Notes: generated by a model not told the origin, from the letters alone. Counted from the first letter of the stretch, positions 33,917 through 45,010 are shown. The stretch is 64,000 nucleotides of DNA from Diphasiastrum complanatum (GCA_029204225.1 CM055096.1:4722750-4786749), one strand, 5' to 3'. A program made the numbers and translations.

Positions 33917-34566
33917 TGTGAAAGATTTCATATCCTTAAGATCCAATCTACTTGAATGATCTTTGGTTAGAAAGAGAAATACACTACCAATTTCACCAAT
34001 GTAGAAAAAATCAACATCTACACACAATTTTAGATGCAAACACTAATAGAACTTGATCAAACTTGAATGAAATGATTATGTACTGTTGTTGTCCGTACAA
34101 AACCAGCAAGCTATTGTATTTCACATTGTGGATCCAAAAATAGCAAATATAGATCATTCTACACATAGAATTGCAAGCAATCACCAAGATAGTGCACCAA
34201 TGGATAGTAGAACCCAAGAGAACCATGTATAAGCATGAAATGAGATAGAGAAGAGAGAAGATACTCTCTCCACGAGTTACATCCTTTTATAACAGGTCCA
34301 AACCCTATTTGGCCACTTGGCTTTCCCACCAAAATGCTAACCCTACCGATTTTGGGTCTAGATTCAATGTACCCAACTTATTCAAATTGAATCTACTCAA
34401 ACTCGCATTCTATCTTTCCCACACTTTCAAAAAAGTGTTTATTCAAATGAAATTTAGACTAATGAACTTTGAAAAGTCAACCTCTAAGTCTAAAACAAGT
34501 TTTGGCCTCAATATGCCAAATATGGAAATATTGCAAAATGTGATGAAACTAGTTGAATCTTTCACA
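33917..34566 (-). mobile_element. Copia 5' LTR
   Basis: 650 bp, partner of 28560-29210, ending TTTCACA next to the TAGAA duplication. Small indels (for example CACACGTGTGG versus CACATTGTGG) separate the two copies. Confidence 0.93.
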
Positions 34567-34943
34567 TAGAACAATGCAGCATCTGGCAGTTCATCATCCA
34601 CTTCAGTATTAACTAGTGCGGATTTAATTCATGAAACGTGATCGGCTAGATAATGTTGCTTCCCCTTTCTGACCACAATTCGAAAGTCAAATTCAGTCAA
34701 TAATAATAACCATCTTGCAATACGTCCAGTACTACACGTCTTATTTACCAAGTAAAGTAACGGTTGATGATCCGTATAAAATGCAAAGTGCGTTTCCATG
34801 AGATAGTGACGAAATTTCTGAACAAAAAAAATCATGGCTAGCGCTTCACGTTCTGTTGTAAAATAATTCTTCTCTGGATCTGTAAGTTGTTTGCTTGCAA
34901 ATTGTATAGGATAATCCTTCTTATAGTCACCTGGCTGCGTCAA
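34567..34943 (-). pseudogene. Ty3/gypsy RNase H
   Basis: Minus strand: YPIQFASKQLTDPEKNY, then TTEREALAMIFFVQKFRHYL, then FYTDHQPLLYLV, ending RKGKQHYLADHVS followed by TGA. The TGA sits where an Arg codon CGA would be expected, a C-to-T change typical of methylated transposons. The frame then continues into the connection domain up to the copia insertion point. Confidence 0.9.
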
Positions 34944-36885
34944 AACTGATCCAATGGCATATTTTGAAGCGTCCGTATGAACATGAAACTCTAATGTCCA
35001 ATCTGGAGAACGCAGTATTGGTGTTGAAGATAATGCTTTTTTTTAACTTTTCAAAGGCTTCTAACGCCTCTACTGTCCAAATAGGAACAATAGTTAATTT
35101 GTATATAGGTCGTGCTAAATCCGCAAAGAAGATAATAAAAATTTGATAGTAGTTTGCATGACCCATAACCACATAAACTCCTCGAATTGTTGCTGGCGGT
35201 GGCAATTCCACAATAACTTTGATCTTAGAGTAATCGGTGGCAATACCATGTCTTGATATCACATGTCCAAGCACCACTCTGTGAGGAACCCATATTTGGC
35301 ATTTTTCTGGATTTAGAGAAATCTGATATTTGCAGCATCTTTCAAAGACTTTCTCCAATCGATCCAGGTGGTTTGTATCTGTACTATGAACTCCCAAGTC
35401 GTCCAAGTAAATTTCAAGGAATTTCTGCAGATAATCTTTAAAGGCAAATTGCATTACTCTTTGGAATGAACTTGGTGCATTACAGAGTCCAAACGGCATT
35501 ACTTTGTAAGCATAGGTGTCCCATTCTGTTGCAAAAGCAGTTTTGTGGCGATCGGCAGGTGCAATCTTAACCTGGTTGTAACCACTAAATCCATCCAAGA
35601 AACTATAAGCTTCCACTCCAGCAAGGCGATCCAAAATGTTTTCAATAAAAGGTAACGAAAAGTGATCCTTCTGTGTCACTTTATTCAATGCTTTGAGATT
35701 CACACAAATTCGCAATTTCCCATTTTTCTTAGGAACAATGACAATCGGTGAAATCCATTCGGTATGCTCAATCTCATAAATGAAATCGGCGTCAAGCAAT
35801 CTCTGAAGTTCTTTATTTATCAGATCTGCCACATTAGGATTACAACAATAGAACTTTGTAACCTTTGGTATTGCATCAGGTACTAAAGGTATGGTATGTT
35901 CAATGACTGATGTCGGAATACCCTTCAAATCTTGATAAGTCCATGCAAAACAATCTTGATACTTAATAAGTAGCAAACGGAGTGCTTGATACTGTTCAGG
36001 AGTAAGTTGTGATCCCACTTGTACAATCTTTTCTGGTTCTCCTGGTTCTGCAAGATTCATTGGCTGCGTCCTAGCTGGGCCATTGTAAATCTCTTTAGAT
36101 TCCGACATGTGTTCTTCAGGTTCACGATGTGCTTTAGGTAACATGATAACCACATCATCCAGTGTATAACATTCAAAATGCTCTGGCATATCATGTTGGA
36201 CTACATTTGCTTGTTCTTTTTCGAAAGGACTTGTCTTGGATCTTTGTTTAGTCTTCTTAGCAGGAATTGATCGTGGAGGTGATGACTTCCGAGATGATAA
36301 ATCTTTCTTCTCAGGTGAAGACTTCCTAGACGATGATGTCTTGCTGGAGATCTGACTTGAAGAATCATTCTTGACTTTTCCTTTGTCTTTATCCAATAGA
36401 TGTGGCACTTCCTTTAAATCAAACTTTTGAGGGGGATTTTCCCATTTCAGGACCGTATTATAATGTTGCTTTGCTTGTTTCTTCGTCATCGAACCTGTCA
36501 TCCTGTCTCCCTTCAATATAACTGCTTTGGCTAATTTGATTGTTGGTTCATCAGGAACATTACGCACTCCAAATCTGGTCGGATTCATATGATGTAGAAT
36601 TTGTTCATCCGTAAGTTTTGCATTGCCATCATAAGTTAAGGCATGGCTCATTGGTATGAGATAATCCTCAATTGGATCTGGTATAGGTTCCGTTGATATC
36701 CAGGCTACATTCAGCACATTTAGTGGAAACGTGATTGGCGTATCCAAAGTTCGATCTAACAAGGAAATCTCTCTCATCTCTGATTGAATATCTTGTTGAC
36801 ACATATATCCTACTGTACAATCAATTGTTGCAAGAGCTTCGTTCCAATTGACAGTATCCGTTTGAGAATCGCAGTGAACTCCCAA
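34927..36885 (-). CDS. Ty3/gypsy polyprotein: linker and reverse transcriptase
   Basis: A 652-residue open frame. The first 250 residues are a linker with a Ser/Lys-rich segment (SSSRKSSPEKKDLSSRKSSP) and no clear protease triad. The RT then runs from FAWTYQDLKGIPTSVIEHTI through TEWISPIVIVPKKNGKLRIC, DHFSLPFIENILDRLAG, SFLDGFSGYNQVKIAP, VMPFGLCNAPSSFQRVM, to the catalytic YLDD (in FLEIYLDDLGVHS) and LGHVISRHGI. The frame is intact to the RNase H junction, where a small shift occurs. The sequence has an Athila/Tat flavour, but the clade needs a tree. Confidence 0.9.
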   Translation of the reverse strand: MGVHCDSQTDTVNWNEALATIDCTVGYMCQQDIQSEMREISLLDRTLDTPITFPLNVLNVAWISTEPIPDPIEDYLIPMSHALTYDGNAKLTDEQILHHMNPTRFGVRNVPDEPTIKLAKAVILKGDRMTGSMTKKQAKQHYNTVLKWENPPQKFDLKEVPHLLDKDKGKVKNDSSSQISSKTSSSRKSSPEKKDLSSRKSSPPRSIPAKKTKQRSKTSPFEKEQANVVQHDMPEHFECYTLDDVVIMLPKAHREPEEHMSESKEIYNGPARTQPMNLAEPGEPEKIVQVGSQLTPEQYQALRLLLIKYQDCFAWTYQDLKGIPTSVIEHTIPLVPDAIPKVTKFYCCNPNVADLINKELQRLLDADFIYEIEHTEWISPIVIVPKKNGKLRICVNLKALNKVTQKDHFSLPFIENILDRLAGVEAYSFLDGFSGYNQVKIAPADRHKTAFATEWDTYAYKVMPFGLCNAPSSFQRVMQFAFKDYLQKFLEIYLDDLGVHSTDTNHLDRLEKVFERCCKYQISLNPEKCQIWVPHRVVLGHVISRHGIATDYSKIKVIVELPPPATIRGVYVVMGHANYYQIFIIFFADLARPIYKLTIVPIWTVEALEAFEKLKKSIIFNTNTAFSRLDIRVSCSYGRFKICHWISFDAAR

Positions 36886-37010
36886 TTTTTCTCTGGTCGA
36901 TCACAAGTGTGATCCGTTGTTGATGAATCGTCATCTGCCTTTTGAACCACTGGCTTGACAGTCCAAGTCGTAGGATCAATTTTAACTGCATGTTCACGAT
37001 TTTCAAAAGT
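36886..37010 (-). pseudogene. Gypsy gag/protease-side fragment
   Basis: Short minus-strand coding-like sequence continues upstream of the RT frame (for example EHAVKIDPTTWTVKP) and ends abruptly against a plus-strand copia fragment at about 37010. The gypsy 5' half (LTR, most of gag) is missing. Confidence 0.5.
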
Positions 37011-37490
37011 GCATCGATGTATGCTATGCTCTACACTCGACCCAACCTTGCTTACGCAATCAGCTCTCTCAGGCAAACATTCTAGAGGGCTACACAAGAT
37101 GCAGATTGGGCAGGAGATATCGACACAAAAAAATCGACCTCTGGATTTGTGTTCCTATTTAATCAAGGCCCAATTTCATGAAACGGCCGGAAACAGACCA
37201 CAGAATCGAAATACATAGCTACCACAAATGCTATCAAGGAGGCAATTTGTCTGAGGAACTTGCTTGCAGATATCGAAATTATTCAGTCACATTCAACGAC
37301 CCTCTACTGTGACAATCAAAGTGCCATTACACCATCTCTGAATCCGAGATTCCACTCTCGAAGTAAGCATATCGAAATCCGATATCACTATCTTAGAGAG
37401 AAAGTGCAAAGCAAGGAAATTTCTCTGGTTTATTGTAGGATAGAGTTACAGGCATCAGATTACTTCACCAAGGCTCTAACAAAGTAGCAT
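37010..37490 (+). pseudogene. Copia RNase H, 3' end of a truncated element
   Basis: Plus strand: MYAMLYTRPNLAYAISSLRQ, DADWAGDIDTKKSTSGFVF, the ESKYIA motif, LYCDNQSAI, then HIEIRYHYLREKVQSKEISL and a DYFTKALTK end. This is the C-terminus of copia pol, followed by a polypurine tract and an LTR. Everything 5' of it is absent. Confidence 0.85.
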
Positions 37491-37544
37491 CATCTCAGAT
37501 TTAACAACCTACTAAATCTGAAGATCGAAAACAGGATCCACATT

Positions 37545-38210
37545 AAGGGGGAGTGCTGGAATTCATGCTCAAGCCCAATTCCATTAGGTAATATGAGCAT
37601 CCTGAAACCTGTTGATACTTATTCGGAAAAACTACACAAAAAATATGAAGACTCAAAGTTTTAGCAAAGGATTGAAAAATTCAGGAACGAATTTTTTCGA
37701 CCCAAGACTATTTTCCGATCCAATGTCATTCTTGTCAAAGAGAGATTTTTTGACCCTGTGTTGGGTCGGATCGGTTCTAATTTTTTCCCTGGATCGGATC
37801 GGATCGGGTTTGATAAATCTGGGCGTCTTCGACCCTGGATCGGATCGGATCACGTCTAATAAATCCGACCCTTTGTATAAATCCAACCCTTAGTTAATTT
37901 TTCGATACTGTTAACTAGAAAAATTCGATCCACTTACCGTTAAAAAAAACGGCGGCCTTCTATGGAATTGTAAATAGATTAACTGTGGCATCCAATGCAC
38001 TGATCAACTGACATCCAATGAAGTCAACGGCCTTACAAGTGATATTCTGCAACGACGTTCAATGACTATGTAGACTTATGTAGAATTAGTTAGTTGTAAT
38101 TCCGATTATGTAGCTATCAACGATTTCAGCTGAAGGTTGCCACCGCCAACTTCAAGCTTCTATACTCACACTTTTGACTGACGCACTACCGATCTATCTC
38201 CATCTGCTCA
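37545..38210 (+). mobile_element. Copia polypurine tract and 3' LTR
   Basis: AAGGGGGAG precedes an LTR that begins TGCTGGAATTCATGCTCAAG at 37554. The LTR contains GGATCGGATCGGATCGGG and related GATCGG repeats at about 37790-37850. A related LTR starts at about 51494 (TGTTGGAATTCGATGCTCAG). The right end is not sharply defined; I place it near 38210. Confidence 0.65.
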
Positions 38211-39962
38211 CCACTTCCGCTGCTCACCATGTTTCCATCAATTTCCGGCAGTTGGATGTTGCTACATCCTCCGCCCAAAAGGAATCTACAAGCTTACACT
38301 ATGCAACATACTCCTGGCATTATGATTAGGTTCGGTTCTCTCTCTCAACTATTCCATTTTGTTGAAGAGGATATCGAACTACAAATTGTCAAAATTACCT
38401 TGATCTTTACACTAATAATTCATTTTTATAAAGAAATACTCCTCTACTCCTTAGAACCTTGAGTCTCTTGGCAATCAATCATTTATCAAAATCTCTATAT
38501 TGTTTGAAGATTTAGAATGCTTTTGACTTTCTTTCAATGAACATAATGATCGCTACTAATCAAAGGTAGATTCTTCGTCAAGTCAAGGATGTAAAAAACA
38601 TTGTCGATGATTCTAGGCAAGCCTTTTGTTGTTTTTGGTGTATTCTTTAGTTAGTAATCAGGCCATTTTTTAACACTGCTGATCTTTCACCTTGAATTTG
38701 ATGGGAGTTGTCATCTCCTATGTATTCATTCATTCTATCGATGTTGATTGCTATCATGCAACTAAAAGGTAGAATATGATTTCCAGAAAGATTGTGATAG
38801 AGCCCAAAACATCATGAGAAAGATTGAATAAAAATCTGTCACGCAAACAAAAGCTTTGGCAGTTTTTTTATAGAATACACAATTTTAAAGTCAAAGATAG
38901 GTAAGGATCTTCGCTGTAGTTCTTTTACAATTTACACCATTTTCAAAAGTGAACCAGATTATATTGTAGGCCAAGTTACTGGGTACAAATTCCCTTGAGT
39001 TTGTTCATTGGTAGGACAAGATAATAGTTTGCAAGTTGCTGAGATTGACATCTTATATGGCACATACTGAATGAAAGGCAGCCATGCACTTGTAGGTCTG
39101 ATTTACCTTATCTTGATGATCCTCAGGGGTGATGGAAGTCTGTAACATGCATGGGTTTACGATTTTATTTATTTTTGTATCACAAAAGAACTAAAAATTC
39201 TGTCGCTGAATTTTAAAACATGAATCGTTACACTCTCACTCTGATCATCTACAGTGCCTTGAAACTCTGCTAATTGGCTTCATTATTGTTTGTCTATAGT
39301 TGCTTGCGGATCTAGTTGCTGTTCATGATGTCCAGTGTTGAGCTTTTTCTGTTGGTTATACATGACACTTATAACCACTACAAATACCCATGTATGGCTT
39401 ATCCAATACGCTACTCCTTGTCTTTGTGCTTGTAGAGGACTAAGAGGTTGTTTGCTTCCATCATCACATGGTATCTGAGGGACATTTCTCTCTCTTTTTA
39501 CATTCTCACTCTAATCATCTCCAATGCAAATGATATCATGGTAACAGTATAGACTGGAATAACATTGATTTCCAGTGACAACTTAGAAAGCTTAAACAAC
39601 GACAAAAACTTGATTTCACAAACGTACTTTTTGCACAGAAATACCTACCATACACTATATCTCAGGCAATAAGAAATAGAAGTGGAAAAACAGCAAGAGA
39701 ATTCCTGCTTTGGAAGCTTTAAAAAAATGTTGAAAGGACTAGTCACATGGTTTGAAAAGGAATGATACAGATTGTCATTTACAGAACCTTGCAAGAATGC
39801 AAACTTGTTGTGCAACAAAGGCACCACCTACAGAGTTATCAACAATTTACATCACCAGCACAAGAGATCAAAGCACTGATCTATGGCTAGGCCTTAAAAA
39901 GAATATATGAACAGGTTTCATGTCTCAAGCTTCCCAGCCCATATTATGGGAAACCTAAAAAA
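38211..39962. other. Spacer between copia LTR and RING gene
   Basis: No protein family is recognised. The part from about 39600 probably includes the 3' UTR of the minus-strand RING-H2 gene. Confidence 0.4.
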
Positions 39963-42050
39963 TTACTCTGTGACATCATGCTTGCAAACAGGACAAAGCT
40001 TTGAGTAGTTTAGTAACCACTCCGTTCCACAAGCATGGTGGAAGTTATGGCAGCAAGGCAATAAAATCAGCTTCTCTGCCATCAAATATTCACTTTGACA
40101 TACCACGCACACCCTGCAATTAACATTTGAGGACAACCATCTTCAATGTTGATTTTAAAAAACTAGAACAAAATCCATATCTTATGGGACACAATCACCA
40201 AATTTTCTGATCTTTGTATGAAGCTGAGAAAAGAAAAAACTAGAGACTACTTTTACCTTGACGAAAAAAACACAATTAATTATAGTCTGGATAATAAATG
40301 CACACACCCAGATGAGTCGTCTTCGGAGGGAGGTTGGTTCTCGGTTCCCTCAAAAAGAAGCTCTTGCATAGAATTTACAATTAAAAGTGGTGCCACAATT
40401 TTTACATCTTCAAGCAGCACAAGGTTCTGCCACAAAATAGAGCACCAGAACCCATTAAACTCCAACCATGAATAGTAGTCGAAGATGAAACTTGATTCAA
40501 ATTGAGAAGTATTGAGACTAACGATGATGTGCTGATGCAGAAACATGCACAAATATTCCAATGCTACCTACTACTCTGAATAATGTAGAGCTGGCATAAA
40601 GAGTGAAAACTCATGTGAACCTCGTAAGAGAGGTCGATTGTTGTGAACTCGCGAGAGCTCTCAGGACTGGCAGAAGAAGAGTCTGACAGTGATAGAGCCA
40701 AGGCTGAAATTCCAATACAGAGGTCAGCTGAGTTCATAGGCATAAAAGATGAAAATTGGAAAAAAACCAAAAACTGGGTAATGTGTCAAGCAGAATCATT
40801 CAGTTTAAAATAAAGGACGAACTCAAAGCTAGGTACTAAATCTATTCGAACAAAAGTGCAAGCAAGATTACCAAGTGCAATGTCAAGACTGGACTCCTCA
40901 GTGACAGTAATATCATGATCAGTTAGGTCATCAAATAAATTCCCATTCATGAAATCGTCTAACGCCTCCTGCCCTGAATTTCTTCTACGAGAAGACCGGC
41001 ATGAGCGCCGCCTGTTCACAGGTGCTGGAGCAACTGCAAAATCCTCACTTTCGTCATCGCCCACATACTGACCCCACCTCTGTTGTTCAATCCTCCTCTG
41101 TTCAGCTGCAGCTCTTCTTCTCCGGCCTGCAAATATGTTATCAAACAAGTTGAAATGGGCTCAATTGACCAGCTTTGAATGAAATGCAGCAATGAACTGA
41201 TCAAGATTGTGCATTAAAACAAGTTGGGGTGTTCCAATCCAAAAAAAATCCCCCAGCAACCATATATCAAGCTAAATTCTCTATGAAAGGGCAAAAGTAG
41301 ATGAAAAACAGGTGCTGTACCTTTTCCAGTAGACCTCTCGCTCCGATTACTTCTTGTATCGTTGGGAGGTTCTGTATGAGCTGCACAAAGGCAGAAGCAA
41401 ATCAGACATTTCATTGTGTGAATTGGCTTGGTTATGAAGATTATAAAGCAAATGTTCAAACAAACTTTAGCTATTATAAGGACTCAAGAGAAGAAACAAA
41501 TGGAATTGTCTTCTGACACAGACCAGTTGTCGTCCCATTCCCTTTCTCTTAACCTAACCCTCTGTTCTTGCTGAGAAGCCACCATTAGCAAAACATGGAA
41601 CTAACCATAACACAAAACGTCAACAGAGAGGACAATGTAAAGATCATATAGTGCAGTATGACAAACGCCTGCGAAGCAAAAACAAACCAGAAGGTACAAA
41701 GCAGAAGGAAAGGAATAAGAGAGTACCAAAACGAGAGCAAAGCAGAGAAAAGAATAACATAGGCTTGTTTAATAGGGTCTAACCTCAAACCAGCCAATAG
41801 GGAGTAAAGAAAGATCAACATCATAAGCGTAATCCACAATTGATGTAAATCACTAAATTAAAGTTTTGTGGATCCAATGCTACCAAGCTTGTTTTTCCCA
41901 AGGGATCCAGAGGCCGAGAGAAGGTGTATGCCATTTGTACAACGAGACCAAAATCAAATCTACTTGCTGATGAACAGAAAGAAAAATTTCGAAATACAAA
42001 CCAGATCTGGGAACCCCACGAGAAATAGCCGTTGTGCTGGCGCTGCTCAT
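39963..42050 (-). CDS. RING-H2 E3 ubiquitin ligase, six exons
   Basis: Predicted coding exons (minus): 42050-42002, 41380-41321, 41126-40872, 40703-40621, 40426-40308, 40113-39963. They total 717 nt, or 238 residues, with every junction phase consistent. Start MSSASTTAISRGVPRS; then an Arg-rich segment (GRRRRAAAEQRR); an acidic region (GDDESEDF, LFDDLTDHDITVTEESS); a Ser-rich segment; and a C-terminal RING-H2: CVVC, then LPCCHNFHHACGTEWLLNY, then CPVC, with the chain ending 6 residues later. The C-x2-C, C-x-H-x2-H and C-x2-C spacing predicts zinc binding and E2 recruitment. No membrane segment or signal peptide is seen, so a cytosolic or nuclear ligase is likely. The exon-4 donor (GAG|GTTCAC) is the weakest junction. 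Substrate unknown. Confidence 0.82.
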
Positions 42051-42625
42051 AGCTCTCGGGCTTGTTTATCTGATTCTGAGGCTCTGGCTGGTGCTGCTTG
42101 CCCAGAGCCCAACTCCCCACACACCGAATGTCTTCAACAAAAACCGAGGACAGATCTACAGTCACAAAACAAACAAACAAACAGATATGGCTCCTTAACA
42201 CTGCCAAAGAGACACAATTCTGTAGATTCAACACAAACCCACCTCCCCAAACACAACAATAATTGATCCCGCTACTCTCTCCTCCCCAAAGACAACAGAT
42301 ATGGCTCCTTAACTCCGCCAAAGAGACACAATTCTGTAGATTCAACACAAACCCACCTCCCCAAAGCCAACAATTATAGATCCCGCTACCCTCTCCTCCC
42401 GAATCTCTCTGCCTTCTGTCTCTCCTTTCCTCTCTTTTCTCGCTCTCCCTCGCTCGCTCGCCCTCTGTTTCTTGTGGTGTTGTGTGGTGGTCGCAGTCGC
42501 AGTCGCAGGTGTCGCCGCACGGTACCGTGTCGCCGACGCGACGCCTGGCTAACGGAATATTCTTTTCTACCGGAAAGAATATTCTGTCGGAGCCCAAATG
42601 GCTGGCATTCTTTGACGCCGCCTTT
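42051..42625 (-). promoter_or_regulatory. 5' leader of RING gene with in-frame 114-bp duplication and 11-bp inverted repeat
   Basis: GC-rich, GA-rich (minus) leader. A tandem duplication of period 114 bp occupies about 42181-42408 (CAGATATGGCTCCTTAAC twice). Because 114 is 38 codons, an open frame runs through it, but the splice-consistent ATG at 42050 is in another frame. A perfect inverted repeat, GAATATTCTTT at 42555-42565 and AAAGAATATTC at 42574-42584, encloses an 8-base loop and resembles clustered heat-shock elements (GAAnnTTC) or an RNA hairpin. Confidence 0.5.
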
Positions 42626-42650
42626 CCACAGACGCGGCGCGTGGCGCGAC

Positions 42651-42748
42651 ACTTATAGCCCGCCAGGAGTTTGACTCCGCGACCGTTGGATCATCCCGAA
42701 GCCGTTAAGATTCAGACACGTCTTATGCACACGACATTACGACACGTG
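42651..42748 (-). promoter_or_regulatory. RING gene core promoter: TATA box and G-box
   Basis: Minus-strand GGCTATAAGT at 42651-42660 is a TATA-box candidate. A G-box/ABRE-like ACACGTGG context (CACGTG at 42743-42748) lies about 90 bases upstream. The surrounding 42480-42760 block is the most CpG-rich part of the central region, as expected for an unmethylated plant promoter. Confidence 0.5.
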
Positions 42749-43029
42749 GAAAAGATCTGACAGGCAAGCGCAAATAGAAGGTGACTACCAACTCAATCTG
42801 AACCGTCCAATTAATTCCAAGTGGCGCCCTTAACCTTTTCAAGGAAATGCCCGTTTCCAGTTTGAATTCAAATGGTTTTCTTCATTATCGCTAATCCCGA
42901 TTAATTAGATTAATTAATCATGATTAGCACTCCAAGGTTGTGGGCCCATACATTTTCACAACAACATATACAAGAGACAATATCTATATATTTATTTATC
43001 ATTGATTTATAAAATTTGTTTTTTTATTA

Positions 43030-43230
43030 AATAGCAATAAAATTATAAAGAGCAAAAAATATATAAATATGTGCTCATTATTAAATAACAACAAAATGTT
43101 AAAGAGCGAAAAATACGTAAATATGTGCTCATTATTGAATAACAACAAAATGTGAAAAGCCAAAAATATATAAATATGTGTCTACTATTAAATAAAATTA
43201 AAATGTCAAAGAGCCAAAGAAAAATAGCAT
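43030..43230. repeat. AT-rich minisatellite, about 54-bp unit, three to four copies
   Basis: Units share AATAACAACAAAATGT, then AAAGAGCGAAAAAT, then AAATATGTGCTCATTATT, and decay from left to right. This lies upstream of the RING promoter. Confidence 0.75.
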
Positions 43231-44200
43231 AAACAACAAATAGAAGGCATAGATTCCCTCTTCACATACACATAATATAGAGGTGTTAAGGTAGTGGGTA
43301 GACTCGAGGGAAAAAAAAATACTAGGTGGAGAGTAAAATGGGAAATAGAAAAAAATAAAGAATAAGGAGCGATAGTGGGTGGATTGGAGAGAGAAAATAT
43401 TGGGTGGAGAGTAAAATTGGAAAAATAAAATAAGTCAGTGTGATTGGATTGGAGAAAAAAATGAAGATTCAGCCTTTGCCTTTAAAAGGCAAGTTCTCCA
43501 CAATTGAACAAAGAGTTTGTGAAATAAAACAAAAAAGTTCTAAAATCTCTCCTAAATTTGAGGCATCACACTTGCAATGCAATCTCTTAAGCTATTTTAT
43601 ATGTATGTTTTCTCTCCAAGGGAGCACCAAAGGATCAAAAACGTATCTCAATCCAAAAGCTAAGCCACAATCAATATCTTGCTCAATCCCCCACTCTAAT
43701 CAGGCTGGATAAGAGTGTCACTTGTGGGGGTTTTGACATTCTGCGAGTTAATTTTTTACGAGTTTTGCGAGTTTCTTCTACTCATGATCCAGCAAAATGG
43801 TAGCACATGGTGTGCTACTATTTTTATGCCACTACATGATGTTTTAAGAACAAGAATTGTGGTTTGACTATCCATCAAATTTTAAATAGGTCCATCACAA
43901 AAAAAATTACTTTTATAAAAAAAAAAATTGGTTCATGAAGTTGTAAAAGCTAGCATGCCGGCGTGCTAGCTTGCAAATTTTTTATTTCAAAAAAATGAAG
44001 GTTTTTTGAAGAAACTTTTGAAAAGATAAATTTCTTTTTGGAGCTGATTCCGGCTAGCATGCCGGTGTGCTAAACAAGTAAATTATAAAATAAGTAAAAC
44101 TATTTTGCCTATACCGCATGTAGGCATAGCCCATGGTCCTACTCAACTATTATCCGAATTAGGCCTTGCCCCTACGTCTAAGACAACTCCTAAAGCTACA
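43231..44200. other. Spacer, no gene recognised
   Basis: Contains GGTGGAGAGTAAAAT twice (about 43325, 43400) and GCTAGCATGCCGG(C/T)GTGCTA twice (about 43950, 44052). No supported coding sequence. Confidence 0.35.
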
Positions 44201-44459
44201 ACCATTAGGCCATTTTATGATCAAGTTTGGATCAAGTTTGGGGGGATCTAGTGCTCTAGCCTCTCATTGGTGAAGCTAGTCACCAATTTTGGTGCCATAC
44301 ACATGTAGCATCTATCTCATTTTTTATGGTGGTGACATGGATTTCACTATGGCTAGTGAAGAGTTTTTGGTGTAGTCTTTTATAGTCTCAATTACATGTT
44401 TGAGATGCTAGTTTTATAGAGGTTTGGATTTGTAAAAAGTGTTCCAATTTGAGGTTATG

Positions 44460-45010
44460 ATGTACTTTTGAAAGAGCATATGGTTGGTCTTAGTTTGCTT
44501 CATCAAAACCAAGTGAAAATTGACAATTTGGAGCTAGGAAAAGGCATCAAGATGGAACTCAAAGGTCAAAGCAATGAGGATCTATGTTTGAAAGTGTTTG
44601 AAGACTTGTGTAAAGGCTCTTATTGCAAGATGGTGATGGAGGCTCATACATGGAGTTTCATGTTGCAACCACTCCAAGTGAGGTGCAATATGGAGGAAGC
44701 AAGCATGCGATCATCCATTTAATTGTTTTGAAACATGGTTGATGTTGTTTTACAAAGATACCAGAGGCTTATGCATGGAGGAATATATTCATTATGTTTC
44801 TATTTGTTCCTTCATGTAGTTTTTGCATCAGGGTATGTAATATTGATGTAAGAGATAGTGAAGCATCCAATTATTTGGACACTATTTTCTACATTAATCA
44901 TGAATTTTTTTCATTCATCATTTATATGATTTTAGAGAACAGATATATTTTTAAGAGGGAGTCAATTCTTAAGATGGAGCATAGTTGTGTCATCAAAATA
45001 GCAAGTTACA
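44460..45010 (+). repeat. Second copy of the copia RT-replacement module
   Basis: Plus-strand sequence is related to the minus-strand segment at 29771-30200. MVMEAHTWSFMLQP here matches MKMEAHSWSIMVDT there; MHGGIYSLCFYLFLHV matches KHGGIISFTFYLILHV; NIDVRDSEAS...DTIFYINHEF matches KIDVRNSEAS...DTILYINYGS. The frames are broken in both places, so similarity is best seen at the DNA level. No gag, integrase or RNase H was found beside it, so it is an isolated or deleted derivative. Confidence 0.6.

Larger units (their letters stand above)
28560..34566 (-). mobile_element. Nearly complete Ty1/copia element, RT replaced; inserted in gypsy pol
   Basis: A 6,007-bp element bounded by two LTRs of about 650 bp in the same orientation (28560-29210 and 33917-34566) and flanked by the perfect 5-bp duplication TAGAA (28555-28559 and 34567-34571). 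The LTRs differ at roughly 15-20 visible positions, about 97% identity, so the insertion is relatively young. The minus-strand order is LTR, primer-binding site, gag, protease, integrase, a non-RT segment, RNase H, purine tract, LTR. It interrupts the RNase H-to-integrase connection of the gypsy host. Lacking RT, it would need enzymes from another element to move. Confidence 0.95.

Noticed and set aside
38229-38462. 77-codon plus-strand frame after the copia LTR
   Set aside because: No motif or splice support; probably chance.
41821-42597. 258-codon minus-strand open frame over the RING gene leader
   Set aside because: It runs through leader duplication and probable intron sequence. The start at 42050 in a different frame gives phase-consistent splicing through to the RING domain.
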